A stretch of 64,000 nucleotides of DNA, from the NCBI GenBank assembly GCA_030549495.1, contig JAUIRK010000858.1, positions 74,501 through 138,500 of the forward strand. Direction: 5' to 3'. The notes beneath the pieces are model-generated. The model was not told the origin of the DNA. It did no database searches and saw only the letters and a program-made list of their open reading frames with translations. This DNA is from Nectonema munidae (lineage: Eukaryota; Nematomorpha; Nectonematoida; Nectonematidae). Position 1 is the first letter of the stretch, and every line of letters starts with the position of its first letter. A program made the position numbers and the translations under genes. Shown piece by piece: positions 11,041 to 21,559 of this stretch.

Positions 11041-11410
11041 TTCACTTCTTGGTCAAAAGGGCCGAAAACCAAAAAATGGTGTCTTTTTATATGGTTTTTA
11101 CATTAAAATTTAATAAATTATTTTTATATTATTTATTGATTTTTTTTAAATTTTCATATTCTTCCAATTCTTTACTTTTTTAATTATTTGTAAACTTTAA
11201 TTTTGTTGTTTTACTTGCTGTGTATGTATTTAAACATTACTCCTAATGGGATTTTGTCAATAGATGGGAAAATTTTAATAGAGAAATTATTTTATTAAAT
11301 TCTCATGTGAAAAACCATATAAAAAGGTAATTTTGAAAAATGGCCGTTTTAAACTTTTTCAATCTGAGCTATTTTGGTTTTCAGACGTTTTGGGCCGTTT
11401 TGGTTTTATT
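11041..11410. repeat. Relic with MULE-TIR-like ends
   Basis: The left part contains GGTCAAAAGGGCCGAAAACC (about 11052-11071); the right part on the minus strand contains AAACCAAAACGGCCC and TCTGAAAACCAAAATAG. These resemble the 4814/10983 TIR units in inverted orientation around about 370 bp of AT-rich, non-coding sequence. Probably a deleted relative or MITE derivative of the same MULE family. Confidence 0.4.
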
Positions 11411-12170
11411 AATTTACAATTTTGTTGGCAATCATTGCATTGGAAAATATTTAAAATAACTTTGTGCGAAGCAAACTAAAATTTCTAATTTACCATTTGA
11501 ATTTAAAACTTGTAACAGAGAAGAAAAATTGCAATTTTCAGATAAAATTGTATTCTCACTCAGGGTAGTATCCATACGTTCATTCATTTCAGATGAAAAT
11601 GAATTGATAGAACAAATGATGAAATAAAATATACTTCTTACGCTCGTGTCAAAACAACTCGTCAAATTATACATGTCCCTGATCGATTTGAGCGAGTATA
11701 GCATATGTGGGTGAATTTGGTTATATTTTCCTTGTGTTGTTTTTTATTTGTTTGGATGCATATGTGTGGTATCAAGTAATAACTACAAAAGAATGATTTT
11801 GTTATTCAAATCTATACAAAACACATTCATACACTTATGAATCAGTATTAGCAGCACATAAGCGTGTTGCTATCTATGCTGAGCGAAACATCTTATACGA
11901 ATACAACCAGAACCACACAACAAAAATACAAACGCTATACGCAAATCGATTGCTATGTGTGCTTTACTATTGATTTAGATGTTTTGATACGAGCATAACA
12001 AATTTGTTTTCCTACGACCTACATCAATAATTGTTTCACTGAATGTAATTACTGACTACTCTGAGTCAACACGAAATTTTATCTAAAAATTGAAACTTCT
12101 GGTTTTTATTTCACGAATGATAAATTGGATTTTTAAAATTTAATAAAACTATACATTAATATTCTTTTGT
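11411..12170. other. No recognised gene
   Basis: A 90-codon minus-strand frame (11432-11704) has no family features and biased composition. The stretch from 11.75 to 12.0 kb is less AT-rich but I see no domain or element end in it. Confidence 0.4.
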
Positions 12171-12177
12171 GATTCAC

Positions 12178-12255
12178 TTTGTTTTTAAACTCTTAGAAGA
12201 AATTATGTAAGCTCAAGTATTGAACAGAAATAAAGTATGTATTTTTATTTTTAAC
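12178..12255 (+). repeat. Direct repeat of the Merlin 3' end (5' copy)
   Basis: Sequence around CAAGTATTGAACAGAAATAA matches the stretch at about 13010-13092 (AAAGTATTGAACAGAGATAA), including the preceding TGTTTTTAAA and following TATGTATTTTT. Because the downstream copy overlaps the end of the Merlin reading frame, this is probably the tail of a second, tandem Merlin copy that has lost its body. Confidence 0.5.
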
Positions 12256-12309
12256 TCATTTTTATCATTTTTTACTCACTTATTTAAAATTTGATTGACA
12301 GATACGTAA

Positions 12310-13075
12310 ACTGGACAATTACCGGATATTGTTGGAAATGTTATGTTTGTGGTAAAAAAAAAGACGGTGCGATCAGGATCTTTTTTTGCAAAAAGCCACC
12401 TCACCTTATTCTATGATTTTGCTCATTTATGAATGGTGTCGTGACTATTCATTAGACGCTATTATTCATGAAGCATCTATTGGAAGTGGACGAACTGTTG
12501 TAGACTGGGCTAATTTTTGTAGAGAGATTGCTACAAGTTGGGTTAAAATAAATCGTCTAACTGTTGAGGTTTTGATGAAAACTTTGAACAAATTATAGTA
12601 GAAATTGATGAAAGCAAGTTTTTTCATAGAAAATATCACAGAGGTACTTGGAGAGAAGGTCATTGGGTGTTTGGAGCAATTGAAAGAAATAGTAAGAAAT
12701 ATTTTTTAGATGAAGTTGAAGATAGGAGCGAAACAACTCTTACACAAATTATACAAAGACGCTACTAGGATCCATTATTGTTTCTGACGAATGGCCTGCT
12801 TACAGGAACATTTCTAACTATAATAATGGAGTTTATGATCATTGGGAGTTATACACCAATGTAACTTTGTTGACCTAAATGATATGAACATTAACACGCA
12901 AAACATTGAAAATCTTTGGATGCGGGCCAAAGGAAAATCCAACGAATTGTTCAAATCATATTTAGATGAATTCGTTTGGAGAAGCAATTTTCTAAAAGCA
13001 AAATTATTTTCTGTTTTTAAATTCTTTAAAAGATTTATTGCAACCTTAAAGTATTGAACAGAGATAACGTATGTA
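12310..13075 (+). pseudogene. Merlin (IS1016-like) transposase remnant
   Basis: Consecutive frames encode YCWKCYVCGKKKDGAIRI (zinc-ribbon), LLIYEWCRDYSLDAIIHEA, TVVDWANFCREIATSWV, then EIDESKFFHRKYHRGTWREG and HWVFGAIERNSKKYFLDEVE around the first catalytic Asp, TTLTQIIQRRY, and finally INTQNIENLWMRAKGKSNEL with YLDEFVWRSNF near the end. This order matches Merlin transposases (ISXO2-like DDE domain). At least three frame changes or stops interrupt it. No TIRs were identified with confidence. Confidence 0.8.
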
Positions 13076-13092
13076 TTTTTTATTTATAAATT

Positions 13093-13750
13093 AAATATTA
13101 CATTTTAATAAACCTTGATTAGCTATTACATTTTGTTCAGTGTATGAAAAAAAAGAGTTCCACTTACTAAATAAATTAGTGGACGCTCTTGTCTCATCTT
13201 AATAGCTTATTATTACGCAATTACCTCGCTGGCTGTTTTAACAATAGAAGAAGCCTTTAGCTTTAACGTTTGACACTCTTTCAACGAAAAGTCTCTTCCA
13301 AAAAAGTGTTCGGCCAAATATCGATTCGAAGAATCCTCTGACAATGATATTTCTATTCTACGAACTATTCCGTGAAGAAGTCTCCAGCGAAGAAAATTCC
13401 AGTTATGAAACGTCTGGCCACATTATATAAAACTTTATATTTAAATATGAGAAATTGCTTCTAAAAACCCATTCTTTTTGCTGAATCGAAGTTCCCTACA
13501 TCTTGCATTCTTTACTTTTTCTTTGAAAAACATCTCTTTGTTTCTATTATTGCCGTTTCATATTTTAGGGTTTCAATGAGTGTTGGGATGTTTGGATGAA
13601 TATTGAATATGTTTTTAATCAATGTGTTGTTTGATGCTATTATTAATCGAACATGAATTTTCTTTCAAACATTGAGATAAAGTTTCCACGAGTAAATTAA
13701 AACTTTAAGAAGAATTCTTTTTTTAGTTGTCTGTATCGCTTCCATAGTGA
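13093..13750. other. No recognised gene
   Basis: A stretch at 13.2-13.45 kb is less AT-rich and reads FEESSDNDISILRTIP on the plus strand, faintly like the acidic N-terminus of piggyBac-type proteins, but it is too short to call. Confidence 0.3.
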
Positions 13751-13757
13751 AGAATAA

Positions 13758-13852
13758 TCTTCCATAACTGGAGAGATGGTAATGATAATCACGAATAATG
13801 GGAATTGAACCAAGACCATCTGGATCAATACCCCACGCTCCTACGACTAGAC
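13758..13852 (-). mobile_element. Second tRNA-like SINE head
   Basis: On the minus strand: GGTCTAGTCGTAGGAGCG (box-A-like) and GGTTCAATTCCC (box B), ending with an ATTATCATTACC tail-like stretch. The sequence differs from the four-copy SINE family, so it is either a second family or a decayed tRNA pseudogene. A hAT-like terminus begins at its 5' edge. Confidence 0.45.
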
Positions 13853-14060
13853 CAGGGGTTCCCAACATGGGGTACATGTACGATACCACCAGTGTACATT
13901 TACACTCCTAAAGGGGGTACATTTATTTTAAGGAAAACGGTAGGATTTATATTGTATTATTACACTGGTTCCCAATCAAGGGGAAATTTCTCCCAGGGGG
14001 GAAATTCTAGTCTGGAATTAAAATTCAGGAAATTATCAGAAAATAATTTCCAGTAATAGC
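13853..14060 (+). repeat. hAT-like termini, truncated
   Basis: CAGGGGTTCCCAACATGGGG at 13853 is a hAT terminus of the ZBED class. A second similar motif, CACTGGTTCCCAATCAAGGG, lies at about 13970 in the same orientation. No right ends pair with them, so these are truncated. Confidence 0.45.
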
Positions 14061-14174
14061 ATTCTGTTCTTCTCTTCTCAGTAGTACCCGTTTCCTGAAC
14101 TTTACCCGCTTTCATTCTTATGTTTTATTTTCTTTCTTCTTTTTTAGTTTGTTCTTTTCTATTACATGTCTTAA

Positions 14175-14819
14175 CAGTGGCAGATCTAGAAATTGGCATT
14201 AGGGGAGGAAGCGAATTTAACAAAACTAAAACTCAAATTTGAAACATATAAATTTAAGCTTTATCAAAATTTTTAAGCTATTTTTATGTTATTTAGGGTA
14301 ATAGTTTAATAAAAAGCGAAAATTGACTGTTTATCATAAAACTTAGAGTATCATAATAATATATCAAAAAATTATAAGTTTATTATAAGAAAGTAATTAG
14401 ATTAAGAACTAAGAGGAGCCTCATCCGTCTAGGACACTTTTTAGCATACATATAAATAATGATGTCAATATCCAATCGAATAACTCTGGGAACAAAAAGA
14501 AGAATGGGAGCATTAAAACGCTCCTTATTCATTGAACTGCGAAGTGAATTGATGTGGTAAAACTTGATGTGTTTAAATAATAAATTTAGAAAAAAAATTG
14601 GATAATATAAAAGTAATAAGTGCCACACTTAACTACGATTGAAACCTAAAATTTTTTTTAGGGCTTCTCACTTTAGAGAGAGATTGAATCTAAAAAATGA
14701 GTAGCAGAAATCATCATTTTGATTCAAGAAAAATTTTCAAGTAATTGGCAATGCAATTTAAAAAGGAGGGGGGGGGGGGGGATGTACACCGTTTCCGCCA
14801 CCCTTTAAATCCGCCAGGG
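14175..14819. mobile_element. hAT-type non-autonomous element (645 bp)
   Basis: Left end CAGTGGCAGATCTAGAAATT; right end, read inward on the minus strand, CCCTGGCGGATTTAAAGGG, with a G run at 14768-14781 just inside. The left end and the GTAATAGTTTAATAAAAAGC stretch are shared with the 147-bp element at 3916-4062. CTTAA occurs immediately outside both ends, but a full 8-bp duplication is not convincing. No coding capacity. Confidence 0.6.
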
Positions 14820-14844
14820 CTTAATATGATCTCTCTTGTTCTTT

Positions 14845-16565
14845 TCAGGTCTGCAAGTGATCATGTCGAAAAAGGGATATATTCAGAAGCATATCTAGAC
14901 TTCGGTTTTACGTTCGTTGTGAATAACGGTGAACATCTGTCATAATGTGTCATCTGCAAAAAGACCTTGGGGAATGGTAGCATGAAGCCATTCCTGCTGA
15001 AGTAACACCTTCAAGGATGCCATCCCGAACTACAGAACAAGAATCGTGAATACTTCAAGCTGAAACAAAATTATCTGAAGAAGACGAGACTGGACTCAAC
15101 TGGAACGTTTCGTCAGCAAACGGACGCTATTGTGAAAGCGTCATACGAAGTCTCGTACAAGATTGCGAAGGAGAAGAAACTACACACAATTGGTGAAACA
15201 TTGGTGAAGCCCTATATGCTGCAGTGCGTGAAGTTGGTCCTTAGTGAGGCTGCCCACAACAAGATGACCCAGATTTCCCTTTCAAACAACACCATTTGGT
15301 CACGGATCTGAGAGCATCAAGAACCAAGTTGTTCAGAAGGTTCAAGGGTCATAGTTTTTTTCGATTCAACTCGACGAATCGACAGGTGTTGCGAATCTGT
15401 CCCAGCTGTTGTTCTTTGTTCGTTATACTGCCAAAAAAGGAATTGCAAAAGAATCCTTCTTCTGCAAACCTCTCCAGACCACAATCAAGGCTCAGGATGT
15501 GATAGACCTTATCAATGACTTTTTCGAAGACAGCAACATCCGCTGGGAGTCTCTGGTTGGGGTGTGCACGGATAGTGCCCAGCCATGCTTGGCTCTTTAT
15601 CGGGGTTTGTCACGCTCATCAAGTAAAAGAATCCGGCAGTGGAATCGACGCACTGTCTTATCCACAAGGAGGCGCTTGCTTCGAGAACTCTCAACTTTAT
15701 CAAGGGTTTCACTCTGAACACTCGGCTGTTCCGTCGGCTCTGTAAAGGCCTGAAAGCCGACCACTAATCGTTGCTGTTTCATACTCAGGTGAGGTGGCTC
15801 TCGAAGGAAAACATGTTGTAGCGAGTCCTGGAATTGTTTGATTCGGGCACAAGAGAATGTTTTGCTTCTGGAGGCGTTGAAGGGTGAGTTTTTCCGTGTG
15901 CGGCTGTCCTACTTGTCCGATATTTTCAGTGCATTGAACGAGCTCAACAGGAAACTGCAGGGCAAAGGGACCAACATTATTTTTCAGTCGAACAAGATCA
16001 GAGCTTTCGTGGCTAAACTGGAACTGTGGAAGAAAAGAGCGGGGAGTGAAAGTTTTTCCTCTTTCCTCGCTCTGAACGAATGTGTGGAGGATATGGGAGA
16101 TGGTCTGCCTGATCCAATAGTCGAGGATATCAAACAACACCTCGAAAACTTGTAAGAAGAATTCAAATATTACTTCCCGGGGATCACAAACGAAAGCAAC
16201 AAGAACAAGCTTATCAGAGATCCATTTCAGAGGAACGTTGATGATGTGTCAGAAGCGTGGCAGTAAGAGTTCCTGGACCTGAAAAAAGACTCTGCAACGA
16301 AGGATGCCTTCCATAATATGGAACTGGAAAAGTTTTGGACCCAATTTCGAGGGACCTACCAGCTTTATGCGACCAATGCTATGCGGATATTGGTCCAGTT
16401 TTCTTCCACCTACCTGTGTGAGACAGGATTTTGGCCCTGGTACACCTCAAAACAAAGGCACTCAACAAGTTGGAGGTGGATCTTCGATGTGCGCTCTCCA
16501 TAACTCCCCCAGACATTGAAGGACTTGTGAACGGCAAACAATGCCAGAAGTCACACTAAAATGCT
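14845..16565 (+). pseudogene. ZBED5/SCAND3-type hAT transposase gene, broken
   Basis: From 14863 the sequence starts ATG (MSKKGYIQK), then in a shifted frame gives YLDFGFTFVVNNGEH, CVICKKTLGNGSMKPF and HLQGCHPEL, a BED zinc finger. Next come KKLHTIGETLVKPYML, VGVCTD-like and AMLGSLSGFVTLIK, STHCLIHKEALASRTL, SLLFHTQVRWLSKENML (the HTxVRWLSxG motif), and near the end TKALNKLEVDLRCALHN. This is the domain order of ZBED5-like hAT-derived proteins. Many single-base frame changes and stops break it. Base composition is visibly less AT-rich than the surroundings, which could mean a different source or recent arrival; decay is nevertheless substantial. Its ends were not found. Confidence 0.8.
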
Positions 16566-16808
16566 GTGTTAGTGTTGGTGTTCTTATTCACTACAATTTA
16601 ATGTTAGCTGTGTTAGTGCATTTAAAAAATAAATTAGTAAATATACGCAGTGTGTTTTAACTCTTCTTTCTCTCATATACATGAAGGGGGAAATCTGGAT
16701 ATTTGAATTGTGTGCAGGAGGAAATGACAGAAAAAAGGTTGGGAAAATTCATTTATTTCACTAAATACGTTGTGTCAGTTAAAGGATAAATTAAGCATCA
16801 TTTATTGA

Positions 16809-17675
16809 TCAATGCAAAAACTTTAGCATTTGAATGATATATTTCTTTATCTTAAAGAAACATTTGGCATACTTTTCATAAGAGAAGAAAAGAAAGAGCG
16901 TAGTGAACAAAAAGGCTGTATTTTCAAAAAAAGTAACCATGACATTGGTCGTTTCTCGCGTTTGAAGATTCAGGTATACACGCATATATATAATGAAATA
17001 GGGGACACAGGATAATATCACTGAAACCATTAGACAAATTTCTATGTAAAGCTTTCTCTTTGTCCTATGTTTTTGAAGATTGTTCGGACATAGTGAATTT
17101 TGCTTTCGCATCTTCCAGTTCTTTCTTATGGATAACGTGCTGAATACAAAAAATATGAAGATGGGAACAAGGTAGATGAGAATTGCTCGATATAAAGCCA
17201 ATTTCTTTTCTCTGTAAGGGTTGATGCAGATAAGGCTGTTGTAAGAATCTTGTAGGAAGTTATTGAACATAAAGGGCAAAAACCAGAGGAAGATATTCAT
17301 GAAAATATTGAGAGCTAGATGAGTTAGAATCACCTTCCATTTGTACAAACTTGGAAATAAAGTAGGTTTGGTGGAGATAATGAAGTTGCTGATAGAAACA
17401 GCTTGTATGATGTGCAGTTTTATCGTTGTTAAGGTTTGGTGAGCGATGTAGCAGATGATGCAGAAAAAGGAATTGTAGTCCTTGATTGGTTTGTCAACAT
17501 AAAAGCAAAGTAAGGATGTGGAAACGGAAACCAAATTCGCTATGAAGTATTGTGAAAGGAGAAAGCAGAATGGATTGTGAAGAGATTGATAAAATAGAGG
17601 CAATGCCGATAAAATAAAGTTTATTATGATGTTTACGATTGCTAGCGAGTTTCGGACTCTTGAAAGCAGAATCAT
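16809..17675 (-). CDS. Divergent 7TM receptor, rhodopsin-like (gene 1)
   Basis: A single-exon 288-codon frame predicts seven hydrophobic spans: about residues 11-30, 36-60, 71-101, 114-138, 162-184, 209-232 and 246-265. An in-frame TGA lies just upstream of the GTG codon at 17681, and the first ATG is at 17675, which I take as the start. Cys72 at the top of TM3 and Cys150 in the second extracellular loop (ICINP) could form the usual disulfide. Pro171 in TM5 and Pro225 in TM6 fit rhodopsin-class positions. The DRY site is SNF (96-98), and TM7 lacks NPxxY (LFLFFSYEKY instead). The C-tail is short and basic. AATAAA follows three bases after the stop. It is clearly homologous to the frame at 51737-52561. 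A membrane receptor role is likely; ligand and G-protein coupling are unknown, and a chemoreceptor role is only inference. Confidence 0.8.
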   Translation of the reverse strand: MILLSRVRNSLAIVNIIINFILSALPLFYQSLHNPFCFLLSQYFIANLVSVSTSLLCFYVDKPIKDYNSFFCIICYIAHQTLTTIKLHIIQAVSISNFIISTKPTLFPSLYKWKVILTHLALNIFMNIFLWFLPFMFNNFLQDSYNSLICINPYREKKLALYRAILIYLVPIFIFFVFSTLSIRKNWKMRKQNSLCPNNLQKHRTKRKLYIEICLMVSVILSCVPYFIIYMRVYLNLQTRETTNVMVTFFENTAFLFTTLFLFFSYEKYAKCFFKIKKYIIQMLKFLH

Positions 17676-18706
17676 TCGCACAGCTCAAAACAAGCCAATT
17701 TCTTATTTCGAATGTTTTATCTAAAAATAAGATAAGTTTTATTACTTCAAGAAGTATGGATATATACAAAAAAAAAATTTAATTAAGATTCAAACTATAC
17801 AGTACAATAAATTTAGTTTAAGCAGACGCTGCTGGAAAAACTCGATCTCACAAAACTCATAAAAATGATGATGTCGTCTAAAAGAGCTTCAGAAATAGAA
17901 ATAAAATGCCAACTTGCTTACTTAATTAATTGAGATGTAATATTTAGATTAAGTATACAAAAATAAATTAAAAGTAATTAAATAAATTACTTGCTGCCAG
18001 AAAATTCGTTCTCATAAAATTGGATCTCTCAGTTGACTATATAACTGACTAACTAATTGAAGCCCAGTTTTCTGAGATCGAACTTCCCATTCTGAGTTTT
18101 CTGACAAGTGCTCTCTCCGATTCTATTAAAGATTTCTTTTAATTTTATTGAAGTTTATTAAAAAAGTAATAAATTTTGCCATGCTCCTTGATTTTACCTA
18201 GTTGATAAGTCATTAATATGTTTTTCATATATTCACTAATATATAACTGAGAGACATAAAGTTTACTTATGTTAAAAGATATAAGTACTTTCCTTTATCA
18301 ATACACATCTCTGTGTAGTTATTCGGAATTGTTTTTCTTGTAATAGACACTGAATGTATTTGTTATAGTTTTTTTCTCTTTCATTTATCAAGAATGAGTT
18401 TTGAAATTACAGGAATCTCATTTTTTTGCTCTAATTCCTTCAATATATCATATATCATATGTTTCTTTCTGTCTTAATCACATCTTGCTTGGCTTTATGG
18501 CCTTTTAGTTATACACGCTTATATTTAATATTGCTGCAGGTTTCTTTATTGTCATTGTTTGTAATGTTTCTTTTTTTTCGCCATATTACATTTTTCTTTG
18601 TTTTGTTTGCGAAATAAGCTCGTCTTCTCCTTCTTCTTTTTTAGCCTATTTTAAGCCGGAATTTGGTAAAGCTCAAATTTTATTTTCAAAATTAAAACAT
18701 AGCTTA
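17676..18706. other. AT-rich spacer with an imperfect inverted repeat
   Basis: No gene seen. About 17829-17863 (GGAAAAACTCGATCTCAC) and 18065-18098 (TTTCTGAGATCGAAC) are imperfect inverted repeats, with a related sequence around 17999-18027. This may be an old MITE. Otherwise simple AT-rich DNA. Confidence 0.35.
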
Positions 18707-18824
18707 TTAACCCATTTAGTATCAATGTTCCCAAAGAAAACGACTTCTTTGTTTAATTCTATTTGAAAAGACAGTTCTTTTGCGTTTCCTTTGTGAACAT
18801 TGTTTATAAATGCGTTATAATTAA
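18707..18824. mobile_element. piggyBac-type MITE, copy 1
   Basis: Begins TTAA then CCCATTTAGTATCAATGTTC and ends with the inverted partner GAACATTGTTTATAAATGCG followed by TTATAATTAA. Two further copies at 19098 and 41148 share the ends and TTAA flanks, the target preference of piggyBac. Confidence 0.65.
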
Positions 18825-19097
18825 CTAAGTTACTGAGCTATAAAAAGACGTTAGTAAATTGAATACACTAATATAATAAGAAAAATTTCAAATTTCTCAC
18901 CATGATAAAAGTATCAAGGAGTTAAGAATCACTGTGTCCTTTAATTATAGACTTTTTAATATTTAATTTGAAGTTTTGAGTGTCTTACTTTGAATAACTT
19001 TAAACATTTATGCTTAAAACATAAAAATATATTTAAAAAAAGCATTGAATATTAAAAAATTCGCAAGTTAAATGTATTTTTGTTTCTAAATAACTAA

Positions 19098-19222
19098 TTA
19101 ATCCATTTAGTGCCAATGTTCCCAAATGGAATGCAGACAACTTCAGTAATCTTAATTTAATTCTATACAAATCACAAGTTCATCTGCGTTTCCTTTTGGA
19201 ATCTTGGTGCTAAATGAGTTAA
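19098..19222. mobile_element. piggyBac-type MITE, copy 2
   Basis: TTAA on both sides; left end TCCATTTAGTGCCAATGTTC, right end GGTGCTAAATGAG as its inverted partner. Interior of about 85 bp aligns with copy 1, including GCGTTTCCTTT near the right end. The clearest copy for defining the family. Confidence 0.75.
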
Positions 19223-19794
19223 ATTAACGGACCTCATAACTGATTTTAACTAGCTAGCAAACGAGAAGTTAATTACCAGTCTAATTATTGCTTTGAAGAC
19301 CAGAATTTTTAAGACTAATCGTCTACTTTTTGGAATTTTATATACATAGAGCACACTATATTCATACTAGTCCTCAAACGGTACTACTAGCAAACACAGA
19401 ATCTTACTTACTAATTTATTCTAGTGAAGATTCATTTGTTTTTTTGATATTAACTAAATAACTAACTAACTCTAGAAAATAAAATGTCGAACTAAGTTAG
19501 ACTATTTTCAAAAAAATAGTTTTTCATATACATTTAAATAAACGTGTTTGATCAATTTGTTCCATCATAAAAAAATATATTCTTAAAAACAAAAAATAAA
19601 AAGAAGTCTTCTATTTTAAATTTGGGATAAAATTGCCGAGCACTGCACAGACCAATTTACTTCAGCCCTTAATAAGCGTTTAAATTTCGCTTTGCAAAGC
19701 AATAAGCGCAAAAAAATTAAATAATCTTTGAATTCACGGCTACAGACCCTTATTTTTCGAATTTTCTTATATTCTCCCCCTCTCTCTACAACTT
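19223..19794. other. No recognised gene
   Basis: AT-rich; ends with a less AT-rich stretch (19.64-19.79 kb) that abuts the palindrome. A 70-codon minus-strand frame there has no family features. Confidence 0.35.
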
Positions 19795-19799
19795 TATCA

Positions 19800-19846
19800 G
19801 AGGTCTGGCAAGACCTCCGGGGAGACAACTCGCAAAACTTGCCAGC
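19800..19846 (+). repeat. Hairpin-rich palindrome terminus
   Basis: The outer 50 bp of each arm contain their own small inverted repeats: GAGGTCT/AGACCTC and CTGGCAAG/CTTGCCAG. Such sub-terminal hairpins resemble DNA-transposon ends. The mirror copy is at about 27191-27237. Confidence 0.55.
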
Positions 19847-20039
19847 CTTATTATATATTTAAATGTGTAAATCGTAAAATGCTTAAAAAATATACTTAAA
19901 ATAAAAATTTTCAAAAAATATTTTACATACATATTGAAAGCCACATTTCAAAAATTCTACCTAAAAGTTCAAAAAATTTAACTTTGAAATTGCAGTTTTA
20001 TTTCATAAAAACTATATGATTGGTTGAAATGTTTATGTA

Positions 20040-20041
<2 letters not shown>

Positions 20042-20097
<56 letters not shown>
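20042..20097 (+). repeat. ATA/TAA microsatellite, left arm
   Basis: About 18 trinucleotide units, mirrored in the right arm as a TTA run at 26944-26993. Confidence 0.9.
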
Positions 20098-20099
<2 letters not shown>

Positions 20100-20380
20100 A
20101 CTACCAATACTACTTTTTGGAAATTTTTACTTGTTTGATTTGAAGAAAGAATTAAACTGTTTTTCAATATTTCTTTTTCATGATATATATATCATTAGAA
20201 AGCTTATCGTTTGCTACATACTCTAGAATAATTTATTTTTGCAAAAGTTTTAAAAAATTTTAATAAATGGACATTACTTCGAAAAATTTTGTCTAAATTT
20301 TTGAAAAAATTACGGACCACCTTTTTATTTAAGCATAATGTGTCTTTTTTTTAAAAAAAATTGAATTAAAATGGTATCAT

Positions 20381-20930
20381 TGGAAAGGTATACTCTTTGT
20401 GGTTAACATAGGCTAGGTTATACAAATAAATATATTTTCATTTTTCGAAAATCTGCTTTTATGTGGGGTCAGTCAAGTTTTATCTAGTTTCAAAAAATAC
20501 CAATAATAATTAACGTTCTTAATTTATAAAATATTTTTTGAATATTTTATATTCACAAAGGTAAAATATGATTTTTACATTTTAAAATTTCATAGTTAAA
20601 GAAAACTGTCGAAAATTAATATATATTTTTTACTTTTTATGGGTCAGTAGTATAGGTCAGTATAATGTTTTTCTAATAAATTTAAAATTATTTTTGAAGT
20701 GAAAAATGTTGATCGAATGTACAAGATTTGAAGCTATACTCTTTGTGGGTAAAATACGCTAGGTTTTACAAATAAATATATTTTTATTTTTTCAAAATCC
20801 ACTTTTATGTGAGGTCAGTCAACTTTTATCTAGTTTCAAAAAATACCAATAATTAACGTGATGAGTTTATATATTATTTCTTCAAAATTTTATATTCACA
20901 AAGGTAGAATATGGGTTTTAACATTTTAAA
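20381..20930 (+). repeat. Diverged tandem repeat of about 350 bp in the palindrome arm
   Basis: Sequence from TATACTCTTTGTGG (20382) recurs at about 20735 with the same order of blocks (ACAAATAAATATATTTT, GGTCAGTCAA, TTTATCTAGTTTCAAAAAAT), 10-15 percent diverged by eye. A further block around AATTTAAAATTATTTTTGAA recurs at 20682, 21025 and 21746. The arms are thus built of older repeats that were later inverted as a unit. Confidence 0.6.
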
Positions 20931-21559
20931 ATGTCATAGTTAAATAAAACTGTCGAAAATTAATATATATTTTTTACTTTTTATGGGTCAGTAGAGGTCA
21001 GTATAATATTTTTCTAATAAATTTTAAATTATTTTTCAAGTGAAAAATGTCGATTAAATGTAAGAGTTTTGTTTGATAATCGTAGTCTACTTTTATTTAG
21101 TTTAGATACAACCTTTCTAATTTTTAACGAAGGGCATTCGTTATATTTATACCGACAGTGTGCGAATAATAAATCACATTATTGATTGATTTTAGAGCAT
21201 AACTATGCGAAGAAAGATTAACACATGTTGCATTACGCGTTTGTGAGTGCAGTGAATTCTTATCTCGCATACGCTTCACCACATCTTTAGCACGCGTGTG
21301 TGGTTTATTTTATCGGGCTAGTGTACGCTTAGTTTATTTGTAGTGTTCCTAGCTTAAATCTTAGTCAAATATTAAAACGCTTATAACTTTCACATTTCTC
21401 AACAAAATGCATCATGCGATATACCAAATTAAAGCATTTTTTATGGGCTTTCAGAATACATTACTTATATCACAAGTACTTAAGAAATGCCATTTTACTG
21501 TTTTTATTTTCCATGGGCTTCATACCATTAATTAGCAGATAAGGGATGCATTTTAAACT

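Noticed and set aside
14167-14827. 8-bp TSD for the 645-bp hAT element
   Set aside because: Only CTTAA is shared at the two edges; not enough for an 8-bp duplication.
17494-17769. 91-codon minus-strand frame upstream of the 7TM gene
   Set aside because: It overlaps TM1-TM2 of the receptor in another frame and has no independent features.
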